Below, piece after piece: positions 1 through 10,854 of a stretch of DNA of 64,000 nt. This stretch comes from Euborellia annulipes. Its lineage: Eukaryota > Arthropoda > Insecta > Dermaptera > Anisolabididae. Location: NCBI GenBank assembly GCA_023213315.1, contig JAKCPI010026338.1, positions 51,836-115,835 on the forward strand, written 5' to 3'. A program made the translations under genes and the position numbers. How positions within the stretch are numbered: position 1 is the stretch's first letter; each line of letters opens with the position of its first letter. The notes beneath the pieces are model-generated. The model was given only the letters and a program-made list of their open reading frames with translations, did not search any database and was not told the DNA's origin.

Positions 1-610
1 TTGTAATTTTTTTATTCCATATACCCTCATAACGTATATTTCCATTAAAATTTCAACATGGAAAGCAATACTTGAATGAATGTTTCAACTAAATTCAATC
101 ATTTTAAACTTTCATTTATTTTCTTCTTATATTGCCAAAGAAAGAATAATGGGGTGATTAAAAGAGAGCCCGCTTCCCCCCCCCCCTCTCTTCCGCCCTA
201 TTTTAAAATTGATCTCGCTTCTAAAACTGGATTCGGGAGCTAATTATAACTGATTACACAATTAAAAGTTTTTATCCAAATTAGAGAACGAATTTATTTC
301 GTATTTATTTTGGACAGTGAAGGAGCGTAGCAGATTAATTACTAATTTCTTTCATCTTTGTTTAATTGTTCAATATTATAATACTTACCTTTGTAAGAAA
401 GTAGGCCTATTTGAGATCCGTTTAATTCTCTTCGCCCTTTAAACCTTCCGTTAACTAAATTTATGGTTGCACTAACGGTCTTTAAAGTCAGTTCATTAAA
501 ATAATCTTTAAACTAAAGGTGAAAAATTTGAAGAAACTTTACGATTAGTTGTTTAATTTTTCGTAATGAATTAATTTAATATCTATATCATCATGAGAGA
601 CAAATAAACA
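1..610. other. AT-rich DNA, no recognisable feature
   Basis: No open frame, splice pattern or repeat end is recognisable here. There is a short C-run near 180 and ordinary AT-rich sequence up to the poly-T that starts the SINE. Confidence 0.5.
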
Positions 611-873
611 TTTTTTTTTTTTTTTTTTTGAAAAAAACATTCACACTTTTTCTCATTCGCACTCACACTCACACACACATTCACACAGTCTTTTCGGCAA
701 CTTAGGCCATTTAAGACTTTAGACGATAACCGTTGTAATATATATATTGGGGGTTCAGGCATTTCTATTTAAGCCATCTGGTATCCAAATGGCTTAAATA
801 AAATCATCGGACTGCCTGGGTCCAAACCCGCGACGTTTGGTATAGGAGGTAGGCACGCTACCTACTACGGGCA
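611..873 (-). mobile_element. tRNA-derived SINE (family S)
   Basis: Reads on the minus strand. The plus strand shows the poly-T (the SINE tail), a TCACAC-rich stretch, TCTTTTCGGCAACTTAGGCC, the conserved palindrome around GGTATCC, and then the tRNA-like head with a B-box-like block (complement of AACCCGCGAC). The extreme 5' end is diverged (TACTACGGGC instead of the usual CCCCGAGGGC). At least a dozen copies of this family lie in the window. Confidence 0.75.
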
Positions 874-938
874 ACTAAACATAAAAATGTATAAATTTAA
901 TTGTGTTTCTTTTAATTTTCTATACGTTTTAAGCAGTA

Positions 939-1565
939 CAGGGTGATTATAAAAGGACTTTACAACTTTGAAAGCACATACATATTTATTGAAATTACTT
1001 ACAGAATTGAGAAAGGTGTCATTTTGTCATAAAACACTTCAAATTTAACATATGAGTGTCATTTTGGTTCGATGTGACTGCCGTTGGTAATGCAACATAC
1101 ATCCCATCGATAATCGATTTCTTGCCACACTCGTTTCAGCATATCAGTTGTAACTTGTGCAACTGCAGCGTTGATAAAAGTAATCGGTTTCAACGTAAGT
1201 GGATTGGCCGTGCATGGCCACCTCGCTCACCGGATTTAACACCTTTGGATTTCTTCCTGTGGGGTTTCATTAAGGATAAAGTTTATGTTCAGCCTCTACC
1301 AGACAATCTTAATGACCTCCGAAATCGGATCAACCCTGCAGTTGCACAAGTTACAACTGATATGCTGAAACGAGTGTGGCAAGAAATCGAATATCGGTGG
1401 GATGTATGTCGCATTACCAACGGCAGTCACATCGAACCAAAATGACACTCATATGTTAAACTTGAAGTGTTTTGTGGCAAAATGACACCTTTTTCAATTC
1501 TGTAAGTAATTTCAATAAATATGTATGTGCTTTCAAAGTTGTAAAGTCCTTTTATAATCACCCTG
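939..1565. mobile_element. Foldback Tc1/mariner-type element with TA duplication
   Basis: A 627 bp element flanked by TA (937-938 and 1566-1567), starting CAGGGTGATTATAAAAGGAC and ending with its complement. The arms are about 237 bp each (939-1175 and 1329-1565) and nearly identical. The right arm plus the loop carry the 3' end of a DDE transposase gene, so the left arm is an inverted copy of that transposase 3' end plus terminal repeat. TA duplication and the transposase type fit the IS630/Tc1/mariner superfamily. It cannot encode a working enzyme. Confidence 0.85.
1190..1443 (+). pseudogene. C-terminal fragment of IS630/Tc1/mariner DDE transposase
   Basis: The reading frame 1056-1445 includes a segment typical of the last third of arthropod mariner-like transposases: WPPRSPDLTPLDFFLWGFIK (the PDLxPxDFxLWG block with the third catalytic acidic residue), followed by about 60 C-terminal residues. 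The N-terminal DNA-binding part and the first two catalytic acids are absent. The upstream part of the frame is antisense to the inverted copy of the same gene, so only 1190-1443 is meaningful. Dead fragment; it serves as the loop and right arm of the foldback element. Confidence 0.75.
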
Positions 1566-1578
1566 TATTATTATTTAT

Positions 1579-1910
1579 TAGGGTCCGACCGAAACAAGAT
1601 TTTCAGCCGAAACCGAAACCGAATATTCGGCCTCAATCTTAGTTTCGGCCGAAACGAACCGAAACTTGTATTTCCTATAAAAAATTCATACCATTTTACC
1701 ATTTTTTTTTTTTTTTTTTGAAATTTTTTTCCCCTCTCGTGAAAATCATTTTACCTTTTTTTTAGGGAGACTAATTTTTTTCTCCTTTAAGTGCAAATCA
1801 TTTGACCTTTTTTTTTGCATGCGAGTCTCTCATCCTATCTTTTCAGAATCAGGTTTCGGCCGGCCGAAACCAGGATTTTTGTCCGAAACCGAATATTCGG
1901 TCGGTTCCTA
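1579..1910. mobile_element. hAT-like miniature element with 8-bp duplication
   Basis: Starts TAGGGTCCGACCGAAAC and ends with the related inverted TTCGGTCGGTTCCTA. The interior has repeated CCGAAACCGAA blocks. It is flanked by TTATTTAT on both sides (1571-1578, 1911-1918), an 8-bp target duplication typical of hAT elements; the duplicated sequence is low-complexity, so chance is not fully excluded. A fragment of the same family lies at 23974-24085. Confidence 0.6.
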
Positions 1911-2362
1911 TTATTTATTAATGTAGATATTCATCTGAGGAAGTGAGGTTATGTTATAACTTATAAATTCTAAAATATTCAGTCTGCTTTCGGGAGTCAT
2001 ATAGTCATATATTCCACGCTATGGCTACTGTTACGGAAGCTGAAAAATTTGAATAAGGAGTGGGCTCTTTGGCAAAAAGATTTTCTTTTTTCTTCAAATT
2101 TTATTCTCTTATCAATACAGTTATATTAAAAAAAAAAAAAAAAAAAAATTAACACAACTGATTGAAAGTTGGTCTGACAAAGATAAAAAAAAGTGATAGT
2201 ACGTCAGTGTTGTTTATTTCTAAAAGAACTGTAAAAAATAATTAGATTTTAAAATTTTAATTCTTATATGCTACGTTTTTACTTGCTAGAAAGGTGGCAA
2301 CTCAAATGACCGACTCACTTATGAATTTTTAGATTAATTGGTCAAGAGGTCCTCTAGATTAA

Positions 2363-3866
2363 TAGTAGGGGAGCCCAAGAGGGGATTTCGTAAGTGACTC
2401 GAGCTCGGCAGATTAATATTAGGGGAAAATCTTTGTACTATTTTAAGTACTTTTACCAAGTATGGTCCCTCAATATAGTGACCTACGTCTAGGGCAGTCG
2501 ATCAGATTAGTAAAAAAAAATCGATCCCCAAAAAAACTCGAGCGCGTCAGATTTAAATAAAATAAGTTAATTACATCCAGAAAACATAATCCCTTCTATA
2601 ATCTGACGATTTGAGCGTGACCTAAAAATTTGAGCGAATCACCAATCTGCAAAAAAAAATCGATACCTTGAAATGTTCGAGCGCAAATGTAGTTTTTTTT
2701 TTATTTCAAAGAAAATAGTTTAAAATTTATAGAAATAGCATAATCTGCCGATTTTCGTAAGCCGAAGCATCAAAAACTATCCCAAGAGTGTAGTAGGCCT
2801 ATGTACAACTATTGAGAATAATGAATTTTCCGCTCGACGCCTCTCTTCCTTTGCTTTTTCTCACTCTTCCTCTACGTCTTAAGGTAGACTTTGGGTTGGC
2901 GGAGGGCGGACGCGGGCACCCGCGACAATGACGTCATGCCACAACTTCTCGTCCGTTGAGGGTCTTTCGCTATGGCGGTCAGAATTGCGCGCCTATATAA
3001 ATATATTTATTTATTTATAAGTTTCGCGTCAATGATTGTCAGTTATAATCTTTTTATAATTCATTGTATTACATTTTGAATATATTGTTGTTAAATTGGT
3101 CTATAATCTAAAAAATTGTTTTCATTTTTTTTTAATTAGGTATTTATTTAAGGCTTTTTTAGGCATTTAGTTTTTTAAATAAAATTCTATAATGAAGAGT
3201 TTTCTGTAAATATTTTGCATTATCTTACCAATATTTCATGATTATAAATGAAATAAATTCTGTTTCCCGCCCGCGGACGATGTCTGACTGAGAATATCTC
3301 AGTAGAAGAGCGATTAATTGTCAGATTAAAAAAGTTCCTTTACGAAATCATCAGATTAAGAGTTCACACCACTAAAACATCGAGCTGAACCTCCCTGTAT
3401 AAAATTCTGACGCGCTCGAGCATTTCGATGTCACGATTTTTTTTTGACATGTTTAAATATCGATATAAACTTTTCGACACGTCCAAATCGTCAGTCTTTA
3501 TTATAGGAGACTTTTTATAGTTAAATTAACCCCCCCTTATGAATTTCTGACAAGCCCGAGGAAAAACATTTTTTCCCCAATTTCTATCTCGAATTACAGC
3601 TAACTTCCACTAGCGATTCGTCAGATTAATATCTCTCTGTAAACAGGAGTTGGTAGACACTACACGGTATCAAACACTGACGCGCTCGAGGATTTCGATG
3701 TAACGATTTTTTTTTACATTTTTAGAAATTTATACACCCTAGCCCCACCACTAAACAGCTTTACATCACATAAACTTTTTGTTTATTAGCATATAATCTT
3801 CGTGATCCAATAGGTCTTCAAAGCGCTCGAGCAAAAACACATTTAGCACTCTGGGCTCCCCTACTA
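2363..3866. mobile_element. DNA element with ordered CTCGAG subterminal motifs
   Basis: A 15-bp perfect terminal inverted repeat, TAGTAGGGGAGCCCA at 2363-2377 and its complement at 3852-3866. CTCGAG occurs at 2398 and 2537 on the left and at 3415, 3685 and 3826 on the right. The extended motif CTCGAGCGCGTCAG at 2537 is exactly inverted at 3407 and 3677. No coding frame is seen. The core (2880-3020) is GC-richer, with a TGACGTCA and a TATATAA box. Superfamily unknown; the flanks allow a TA or TAA duplication. Confidence 0.65.
2929..3000 (+). promoter_or_regulatory. Possible promoter inside the CTCGAG element
   Basis: A perfect CRE palindrome TGACGTCA (2929-2936) sits about 58 bp before a TATATAA box (2994-3000) in a locally GC-rich patch (GGGCACCCGCG, GAATTGCGCGC). 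This spacing suits a promoter, but no open frame follows it, so the function is inferred. Confidence 0.3.
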
Positions 3867-4291
3867 TAAGGATTATTATGCATTACCCGATTTAGGCATT
3901 AAGTGCAAGCCAATCGGACTAGAGAGAACCAATGAAACCAATATATAAAGTCCGGATTATTAATAGTTATTTATGCGAGAAGATTATATCCCGAACATAT
4001 TAAAATAAAATGATAGTTTAGTATTAATAATAAAACACCGGAAATCAGTTTTTTTCCTCGGCTGTTGAGGTCATTTAGGTCATACCCGGAAGTCAGTTAA
4101 TTAAATATTAGCTACCTATTGTATAGTCTCAATCAGTGATGGCGAACCTATGACAGTGGGTCAGACACTGACCCACGCAAGCTTTTTAACTGACCCACGA
4201 GGCCCACGGTCTGTGCAAAATAATCGATTATTCACCGATTATTTTCTTAAAAAATAATCGATTAATAAAAAAAAATCGATTAGATCGATTA

Positions 4292-5477
4292 CACTAGTCG
4301 ACAAGGTTTTTTTCACAAGATATCTGATTAGTGAACCTAGTGCATTTTTTCATTCTGAATTCAGATATGTAGTTAGAATTTTTCCATCAGGCACAGTTTT
4401 AGAGACATAGAGCAAAATAGATTTTAGTCAAAAATGGGCTCTAAAACGGCTTTTATTTAGAATGTTCAAATTATTTTTAACGCCGCACTCCGTCAAAATA
4501 TGCAGATAGTTAGAATACATATAAATTTTAAGTTTCATCCCAATCGGAGGTCATTTAGATGTGCCGCAAACGGCTTAAAGTTTAGAAAAAGCGAAATTTT
4601 CAAGATTTTTTTTGCTTTGGTCACCCCTAATACAATTTTAGATATCCCTGAATGCAAAAAACATATATGTACGATATTCTATAGTTCTATGGCTTTCTAA
4701 AAATCATTCATTCATAAAAATCTGCTAATTATTAACGAAATTATTAACAAAAACGTCAGCAAAGAAAAAACACAAGTACACTCACTGGTCGAAAAAAATG
4801 GACTTCAATTGAATTAAAAAGCGAACTCTATTCACGAGAATCTAATGTATCCTCTCTGAGCATCGGGTCACGGGCCCTAACTTTATTATATATTATTAAA
4901 AAAAAATATTTTTTGAATCTCATATCTTTCTTTATACTTCTAAAAGAACAAGAGGTCCATTTTTTTCGTCCAGTGAGTGTACTTGTGTTTTTTCTTTGCT
5001 GACGTTTTTGTTAATAATTTCGTTAATAATTAGCAGATTTTTATGAATGAATGATTTTTAGAAAGCCATAGAACTATAGAATATCGTACATATATGTTTT
5101 TTGCATTCAGGGATATCTAAAATTGTATTAGGGGTGACCAAAGCAAAAAAAATCTTGAAAATTTCGCTTTTTCTAAACTTTAAGCCGTTTGCGGCACATC
5201 TAAATGACCTCCGATTGGGATGAAACTTAAAATTTATATGTATTCTAACTATCTGCATATTTTGACGGAGTGCGGCGTTAAAAATAATTTGAACATTCTA
5301 AATAAAAGCCGTTTTAGAGCCCATTTTTGACTAAAATCTATTTTGCTCTATGTCTCTAAAACTGTGCCTGATGGAAAAATTCTAACTACATATCTGAATT
5401 CAGAATGGAAAATACTTCTAGAATTTCATATCTTCATTCCTGTGAAAGAAAAAAAAGTTCATTTTTGTCGACTAGTG
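4292..5477. mobile_element. CACTA-like giant palindrome with TTA duplication
   Basis: Ends CACTAGTCGAC / GTCGACTAGTG, flanked by TTA on both sides (4289-4291, 5478-5480). The arms (about 4334-4803 and 4951-5406) are so alike that both encode the same 66-residue frame in opposite orientation (4500-4700 plus, 5058-5258 minus). The loop is about 150 bp. CACT termini with a 3-bp duplication fit the CACTA/CMC group, but no transposase is present. The 66-residue frames are by-products of the palindrome. A one-armed relative lies at 46932-47230. Confidence 0.8.
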
Positions 5478-5858
5478 TTATTTATGTGTTTGAAAAGATG
5501 GTATGAGACTCGTATAGGCCTAAAAAAAAGGTCAAATGATTTTTGCGGGAGGGAAAAATGGAAATTTTACTAGAGAAAAAAAAGGTATAATCGATTCTTT
5601 TTTTTTCAAAATCGATTGTTTTATTTTTCATAATCAAACACCCCTACCTACGATTGCTACTTTACAGAAACTCACCTAAAAAAATTGAACCTGAATGAAA
5701 AATTTCTAAATCGTCAAACCACGCCCATTTTTACCCGTTAACCCAATTGAATTTTAACGATGTTTAGTTATTTAAAAATTTTTAAACTTAACTCGGGTAC
5801 AAATGGACATTAGTGACTCACGAGCTAATACTAAAAAAAATATGAACAAAGTTTCTAA

Positions 5859-7820
5859 GGGAGCGTACAAGTATTACCTAACGTAATTTTTGAAGATTTT
5901 TTACCCCCCCCTCCCCCATGAAGAAGTAAGAGTGGCCTATTGTTGTATGATGAAATGGAAATTTCCGATAGATTTAACCAATTTCTTGTGGACTTATCTG
6001 GTGGGATTGTTGGGGAAGGTGACGATATTTTGGCGACAAATATGAGATATAATGGGGATTTTTTTAACACTCGATCAATTTTTCTCGATCCTACGAATAG
6101 TAATGAAATTTTAAAAATATTAATTGAACTAAAAAAATACTAAGTCTTGTGGCCCCGATGGCATTAATAATTATATTGTGAAAAAATGCGCATATAGTAT
6201 TTGTGAACCGCTGTCTATCCTCATTAATGAATCCTTGGCGAGTGGCTGTTTTCCCAAGATCTTTAAAAGCTCAAAAATTTTCCCTCTTTATAAAGGAAAG
6301 GGAAATAGACAACTTGTGGAGAATTATAGACCAATATCTCTACAATCTACCTTTTCTAAAATTCTAGAAAAAGCTATGGCTAAAAGGGTGATTGCATTTT
6401 TAGAAAGATTTAACTTGATTAATCCCAACCAACATGGTTTTTTAAAAAACAAAAATACATCGTCAGCACTTTTTTCTCTTGTAAATGAAATTTATAAGGG
6501 TTTGGATTGTGGAGAGCACACTATGCTTGCGTCATTAGATATCAGCAAAGCGTTTGACTGTGTCAGACATGACTCGTTGTTATATTGTCTTGATAGACTG
6601 GGATTTCGAGGTAAAGCGTTAGACTGGTTTAAAAGTTACCTTTCTGATCGCACACAATTTGTTACTTTAAATGATACACAGTCAAGAGTGCTAGACGTTA
6701 AGGTTGGGGTGCTCCAAGGCAGTGTCTTGGGCCCACTACTATATATTTTATATGTAAATGACATAACCCTTGATAGCGGAAGACTAACGTCATATGCAGA
6801 TGATACTACACTGGTCTTGGGAAGAAGGTCATATGAGCGTGCCTGTCAACTTACAACTGTTGCCATAAATGACATTGAAATTTTTTTTAACAAGAAAGGC
6901 CTTAAATTAAATAAGGATAAAACAGCAATTTTACATTTTCATTTGAACAAGGGGAGGGAAATTATATCTGATGGATTGCCTGGGGGATATGATACCATTC
7001 AAACAACTAAGATTCTGGGGCTGCATTTTGATGCCAACATGAGATGGGACACCCATGTGGATGCTCTATGCAGGAGGCTTAATCCCATATGTTATGGAAT
7101 GTTAAAGTTAAAAAACCTTACAACTAATGACGTATGTCTTACCTATTATTATGCTAATTTTCACTCAATCATGACATGGGATAGTATTTTGGGGCGGGTC
7201 GTCGCATGCCATCAGAGTCTTTAGGGCCCAGAAGCGGGTTGTAAGAGTCCTTGTGGGTGCATCATGGGATGCACATTGTAGAGATATCTTTGTCTCCCTT
7301 GGCGTGTTGCCCCTGCCTTGCGTCCATATCATGGAAACAATATTGTATATTAGAAGGCATCCGGATCTTGTTACAATTGGAAATGAACATGCGCGGTCCA
7401 ATAGAAGATTCGATTTAAGGGTACCGGGACTTAGAACAGAGACTTGTAAAAAGAATCCTCTTTACCGGGCCGTTACTTTTTATAATCGTCTCCCCGTAGA
7501 GATTAAGAAAATCGGCAATTTTTCAAATTTTAAAAACGAACTAAAAAATTACTTAATTAAAAAATGTTATTATAGTGTAAGTGAATTTATCCAATGTTAA
7601 TTCAATTAATTATTGTATACAATTATGTTATTTGCTTTGTAATTTTTATTGTGCATACTGTATTTGACAATTCCAATATTCTTCGGAATCCAATGGAAAA
7701 TAAATAAATGAAATGAAATGTAACGCGCCGTAACATTTTTCTGGACCCCAAATACCAGTTACGTAACTCGTTGTTCCCCACTCCCCCCAAATTGCGTTAC
7801 GTAATACTTGTACGCTCCCT
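5859..7820. mobile_element. Foldback element interrupted by the LINE
   Basis: GGGAGCGTACAAGTATTAC at 5860 is inverted as GTAATACTTGTACGCTCCC at 7801-7819. The inner edges (TAACGTAA, C-run; G-run, TTACGTAA) are also related. The LINE at 5922-7724 lies between the two ends, so this is probably a short MITE split by the LINE. Superfamily unknown. Confidence 0.5.
5922..7724 (+). pseudogene. 5'-truncated LINE reverse transcriptase (Jockey/CR1-like)
   Basis: Encodes the reverse transcriptase half of ORF2 of a non-LTR retrotransposon. Frames: 5940-6143, then 6139-7224, then about 7194-7600, so two frameshifts (near 6140 and 7193) break it. Visible motifs in order: an N-terminal region ending in SCGPDGINN; YRPISLQSTFSKILEKAM; LDISKAFDCV (first catalytic Asp); GVLQGSVLGPLLYILYVNDI; SYADDTTLVL (catalytic Asp pair); LNKDKTAILHF; and a C-terminal tail with YNRLPVEIKK and CYYSVSEF. 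The 5' endonuclease is missing. It ends in an AATAAATAAATGAAATG tail near 7700-7724, as in target-primed insertions. Few defects suggest moderately recent insertion. The motifs fit the Jockey/CR1 group; the exact clade is not resolved. Confidence 0.85.
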
Positions 7821-7962
7821 AAAAGGTTCGCCATCCCTGGTCTAAATGATCTCTAAAAGACTCTAGAGGTGTTCTGGTGTCAGATGGTCATTTAGGTTGC
7901 CTGAAAATAAGACAAAATTTATATATCTACATCATGCACCTTATTTTAAGAGAAATTCCTTA

Positions 7963-10009
7963 TTATCCAAATTTATAAACCATTTCACGATTAATTCTAA
8001 TTTCGAGATATCCTTCAAATGATTTTTTATTCTCATTATAAATAAGTATTTCAAATTTATAAAAATCTGAAGTAAGCATCGCCGGAGGCAACACACTCAA
8101 ATCAATTGTAAAAGGTTCCTTTGTCCCATAATAACCCTAAAAAAAAAAAAAAATAGATGAATTACTATACTGTGATTATATACCGTATAAAAGAAATAGC
8201 TAAATGATTTTTGATCAATCAGAGATGATATCAACGCGTAGTTTTGATGTTTCCTCCAAAAAAAAAATCGATGGCAGCAAAAAAAGAGACAAACTCAGAA
8301 GAATTCAAAACGTTTATTACTATTCTCGAAATTTCATTTTTGATGCCATTGTAATACTTTCCTGAAGAGACTCCTTCAAAAGGGTGCAAAAATATAATTT
8401 CGTTCCATAAATCACAGCAGTACCCCACTCTGTGCGGCTATCTAAAAACACTTGCCCACTTTTCTTAGGCCATATAAAGAAGACGATACACAAATCATTT
8501 TTAAATACGATATATGAGAGTCCAAGCATACTTATTTATACCATTTGGTATCCAAATGATTTAAATAAATATTCACCTGACTACCTGGGATCAGAACCAG
8601 GGGCGCCGGAACGAATTTGAATCAGGAGGGGGGGGGGGCAAAAAAATTTTTTTTAGAAAATTAAAATAATTTAATATGTTCAAATAGTATAAAACAAAAA
8701 CAAATCTACTATAAAACTTTTTTAAAAGTAAAAATATATCATTTTTAAAAATAAATGAAATAAAAGAAGACATTTTGCCACCCCCTAGAGGATGCCAGGG
8801 GGGCAATGTACCCTTGCTCCCCCCCCCCAGTTCCGGCGCCTATGATCCGAACCCACGCTCCGTGGCTTTAAGACTAACATTTGACATCATCTTTAGTCTC
8901 TCAGCCTTTGAGGGAAAGCGGGGGGGGGGGGGGGGCAAATACAGTTAATAATGACTTTTGAATTTTAATCAAAATTGTTGGAGGGAATTTGGAGAAAATC
9001 AAAAAAAAAAAACTTAAAAAGTATCAGTAAAGTACTAGTACTTTGTGGCTAATTTTGTTCAAAAACTTCGTGTTCTGTGCCAGGGGGGTGCCTAACTTAA
9101 ATATAACATTTCAACCTCCTAGCTCTTTTCATTCTTGAGATATTTTGTTCACAGACAGACACATAGATAGACAATGTTGCAATCCACTTTTTTGAACCCA
9201 GGGGATCTCAAAACAGGGGCGTATATAAGGGGGGGGGGGCGAGGGCCCCCCAAAAAAAAAAAAAAATTTTTCCCAAACACATATACATATATACGGATAT
9301 ACAGACATCAGCGCAACAAATTTTTCTGCAGGGTGGAAAACTTTGATTCCGCAAAAGAAAAAATGTTCCGCAAAAAATTAATAATTTTCCTTTAATTTTT
9401 AAAACATATATCTCCATTTCGAAATTCTATGGAGATATGGAGAGTGGAGAGACAGACAGAGAAAGTGTGGTTGGTATAATCACAATATGTAAAATAATAT
9501 ACCTCTTTAACTGGACACTTTTCCGGGTAGCCCACGGCTTTCATAAAACTTGGGAGAAATAGCTTCTCTTTTTCGAAAATTTTACAACAATTACCCCTTT
9601 TTACTTTATACATAGTAGATAGCCATCTACCAGCCTTCTTCTCTTTAAGCACGCCTTCACACTGGAATTATAAATATTATTACTTTTATTGTTTTCTAGA
9701 AAAAATTCTTGATGCAAAATTTTACCTCGATAGAATTCTCTCTAGTCAATTCGGTCAGAAGAGTGTAATTAAAAACAAGATCTTTTTTGCCTTGAGCATT
9801 CACTAAAAATTCTAGTTTATTTATCTCTATGGTACTATGGTCATTTGATGCGATAAAGAATTTACCAAATTCAATATCAAAAAACTTTTGCTGAAATTTA
9901 GTCATAAATAAATAAATAATTTTTATTATTTTTATCAATATTATTTATTCACCGAGAAGACTTGAAGACTTTCGAATATAACAAAAAGAACTATTAAAAA
10001 TAACTTCAT
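7963..10009 (-). CDS. Secreted ML/DUF1091-like protein, paralogue 1 (most diverged)
   Basis: Four exons on the minus strand: 9953-10009, 9726-9890, 9503-9661 and 7963-8136, all GT-AG and all phase 0, giving 184 residues. Exon 1 is a signal peptide (MKLFLIVLFVIFESLQVFS). Exon 2 (55 aa) has an N-glycosylation sequon (NYT). Exon 3 (53 aa) has the family block with Cys at its first position, NCC, KNEK-like spacing and KCP. Exon 4 (57 aa) starts GYY and ends YKFG then stop. It lacks both the exon-2 Cys and the exon-4 Cys present in the other four copies. Introns 1 and 2 are only 62 and 64 bp; intron 3 holds a SINE, a hAT element and other repeats. The start was chosen because it gives a good signal peptide in phase with the donor. 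Likely extracellular and lipid- or ligand-binding if the ML/DUF1091 likeness is real; that assignment is from memory of the CP...GYY...LPP pattern. It is the downstream-most copy of the array. Confidence 0.75.
8518..8886 (-). mobile_element. Decayed family S SINE split by a hAT element
   Basis: The left part (TTTATACCATTTGGTATCC) carries the SINE palindrome. After the inserted element at 8598-8844 the SINE resumes with GATCCGAACCCACGCTCCGT, the B-box side of the tRNA-like head. The copy is diverged at both ends. Confidence 0.6.
8598..8844. mobile_element. hAT-like miniature element (CAGGGGCGCCGGAAC ends)
   Basis: 247 bp, starting CAGGGGCGCCGGAAC and ending GTTCCGGCGCCTATG, with long G-runs and C-runs just inside the ends. 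Flanked by ATCAGAAC and ATCCGAAC (8590-8597, 8845-8852), a 7-of-8 match. It sits within a SINE in intron 3 of paralogue 1. The left end of a second copy is at 32476. Confidence 0.75.
8945..9331 (+). mobile_element. Fragment of the (GACA)n family H, cut by another hAT-like end
   Basis: 8945-9213 matches the middle and 3' part of the abundant (GACA)n family: AAAGTACTAGTAC, CTAACTTAAATATAACATTT, ACAGACAGACAC, CACTTTTTTGAACCCAGGGG. It is cut at 9214, where CAGGGGCGTATATAAGG begins a hAT-like end. The sequence TACAGACATCAGCGCAAC (9299-9316) recurs at 62390. Confidence 0.6.
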
Positions 10010-10245
10010 TTTATATTATTTGCATTTACAATAAAATACTAAATTAAAATTCACTTTGGTAAAGTATATATTGTCCTAATAACAATTAGTTTCCGGGAAA
10101 TGATATTTATTCTAAATAATAAGGCTTTTTATTAAAATATTTTTAAAACTTATGATTATTGTTATTAAGTTATTATTTCATAACGCCTAAAAGCTATTAT
10201 ATAATAATTTTTTTTAAGAGGCGAGAGGGCTGCAATTGTGCAAAA

Positions 10246-10842
10246 TTTGTCCATTTTTTGTGTCGACATATACAGTATTTAGTTCCCGACAGTACGGAAC
10301 ATATGAATTCACATGTAAAATTTATAAGTATGGGAAAATATTTATATTTTGTTACCATGGCAACCATTTCTACTATCTTTCCTATGAAATACAAGAGTAA
10401 AGTGGTCTTCAGAAGATTTCAATCACAAAATGAGAATATACATTTTAAAGAGCATCTAAAAAATAATTGATCTTTTAATTTAAAAAAAAAATCGGACCAA
10501 ATTTTGAGAAAAACGAAAAAAACTAAAAAAGTACATCAGTAAAGTACTAGTACTTTTTGGCCGATTTTGATTAAAAGCTTATTTTTCCGGTCGCGAGGGG
10601 TGTTTAACTTAAATATAAAATTTCAACCTCATAGCTCAATTCCTTCATGCTTAAAATTGAACACAGACACACACACAGACAGACAGACAGACCATGTCGC
10701 GAAAACCACTTTTTTGGATTCAGGGGACCTCAAAACGTGAAGATCCATCAAAATCTCGACATCGAATTTTTGACATGAATCCAATACTTTCTATATATAT
10801 ATTACATATACGTATACATAGGTAAGAGAAAGTAAAAAAAAA
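10246..10842 (+). mobile_element. Family H element ((GACA)n, HINE/DINE-like), 5' truncated
   Basis: Shares the whole consensus from GTGTCGACATAT to GGTAAGAGAAAGTA: GTTACCATGGCAACCATTTC, AGTAAAGTGGTCTTCAGAAG, AGTAAAGTACTAGTAC, the (GACA)n run, GTCGCGAAAACCACTTTTTT, TCAGGGGACCTCAAAACG and CTCGACATCGAATTTTTGAC. It has no coding capacity and lies upstream of paralogue 1. Confidence 0.8.
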
Positions 10843-10854
10843 AAAAAAAAAAAC

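Larger units (their letters stand above)
4134..7839. mobile_element. hAT-type element (3.7 kb) hosting nested insertions
   Basis: Begins CAGTGATGGCGAACCT and ends AGGTTCGCCATCCCTG, a typical hAT terminal pair. It is flanked by GTCTCAAT (4126-4133) and GTCTAAAT (7840-7847), an 8-bp duplication with one mismatch. No hAT transposase is left. Inside are a CACTA-like palindrome (4292-5477) and a foldback element (5859-7820) that itself contains a LINE. Confidence 0.75.

Noticed and set aside
4500..5258. Identical 66-codon frames on opposite strands as a real gene pair
   Set aside because: They are the two arms of one palindrome; there is no start context, splice signal or known domain.
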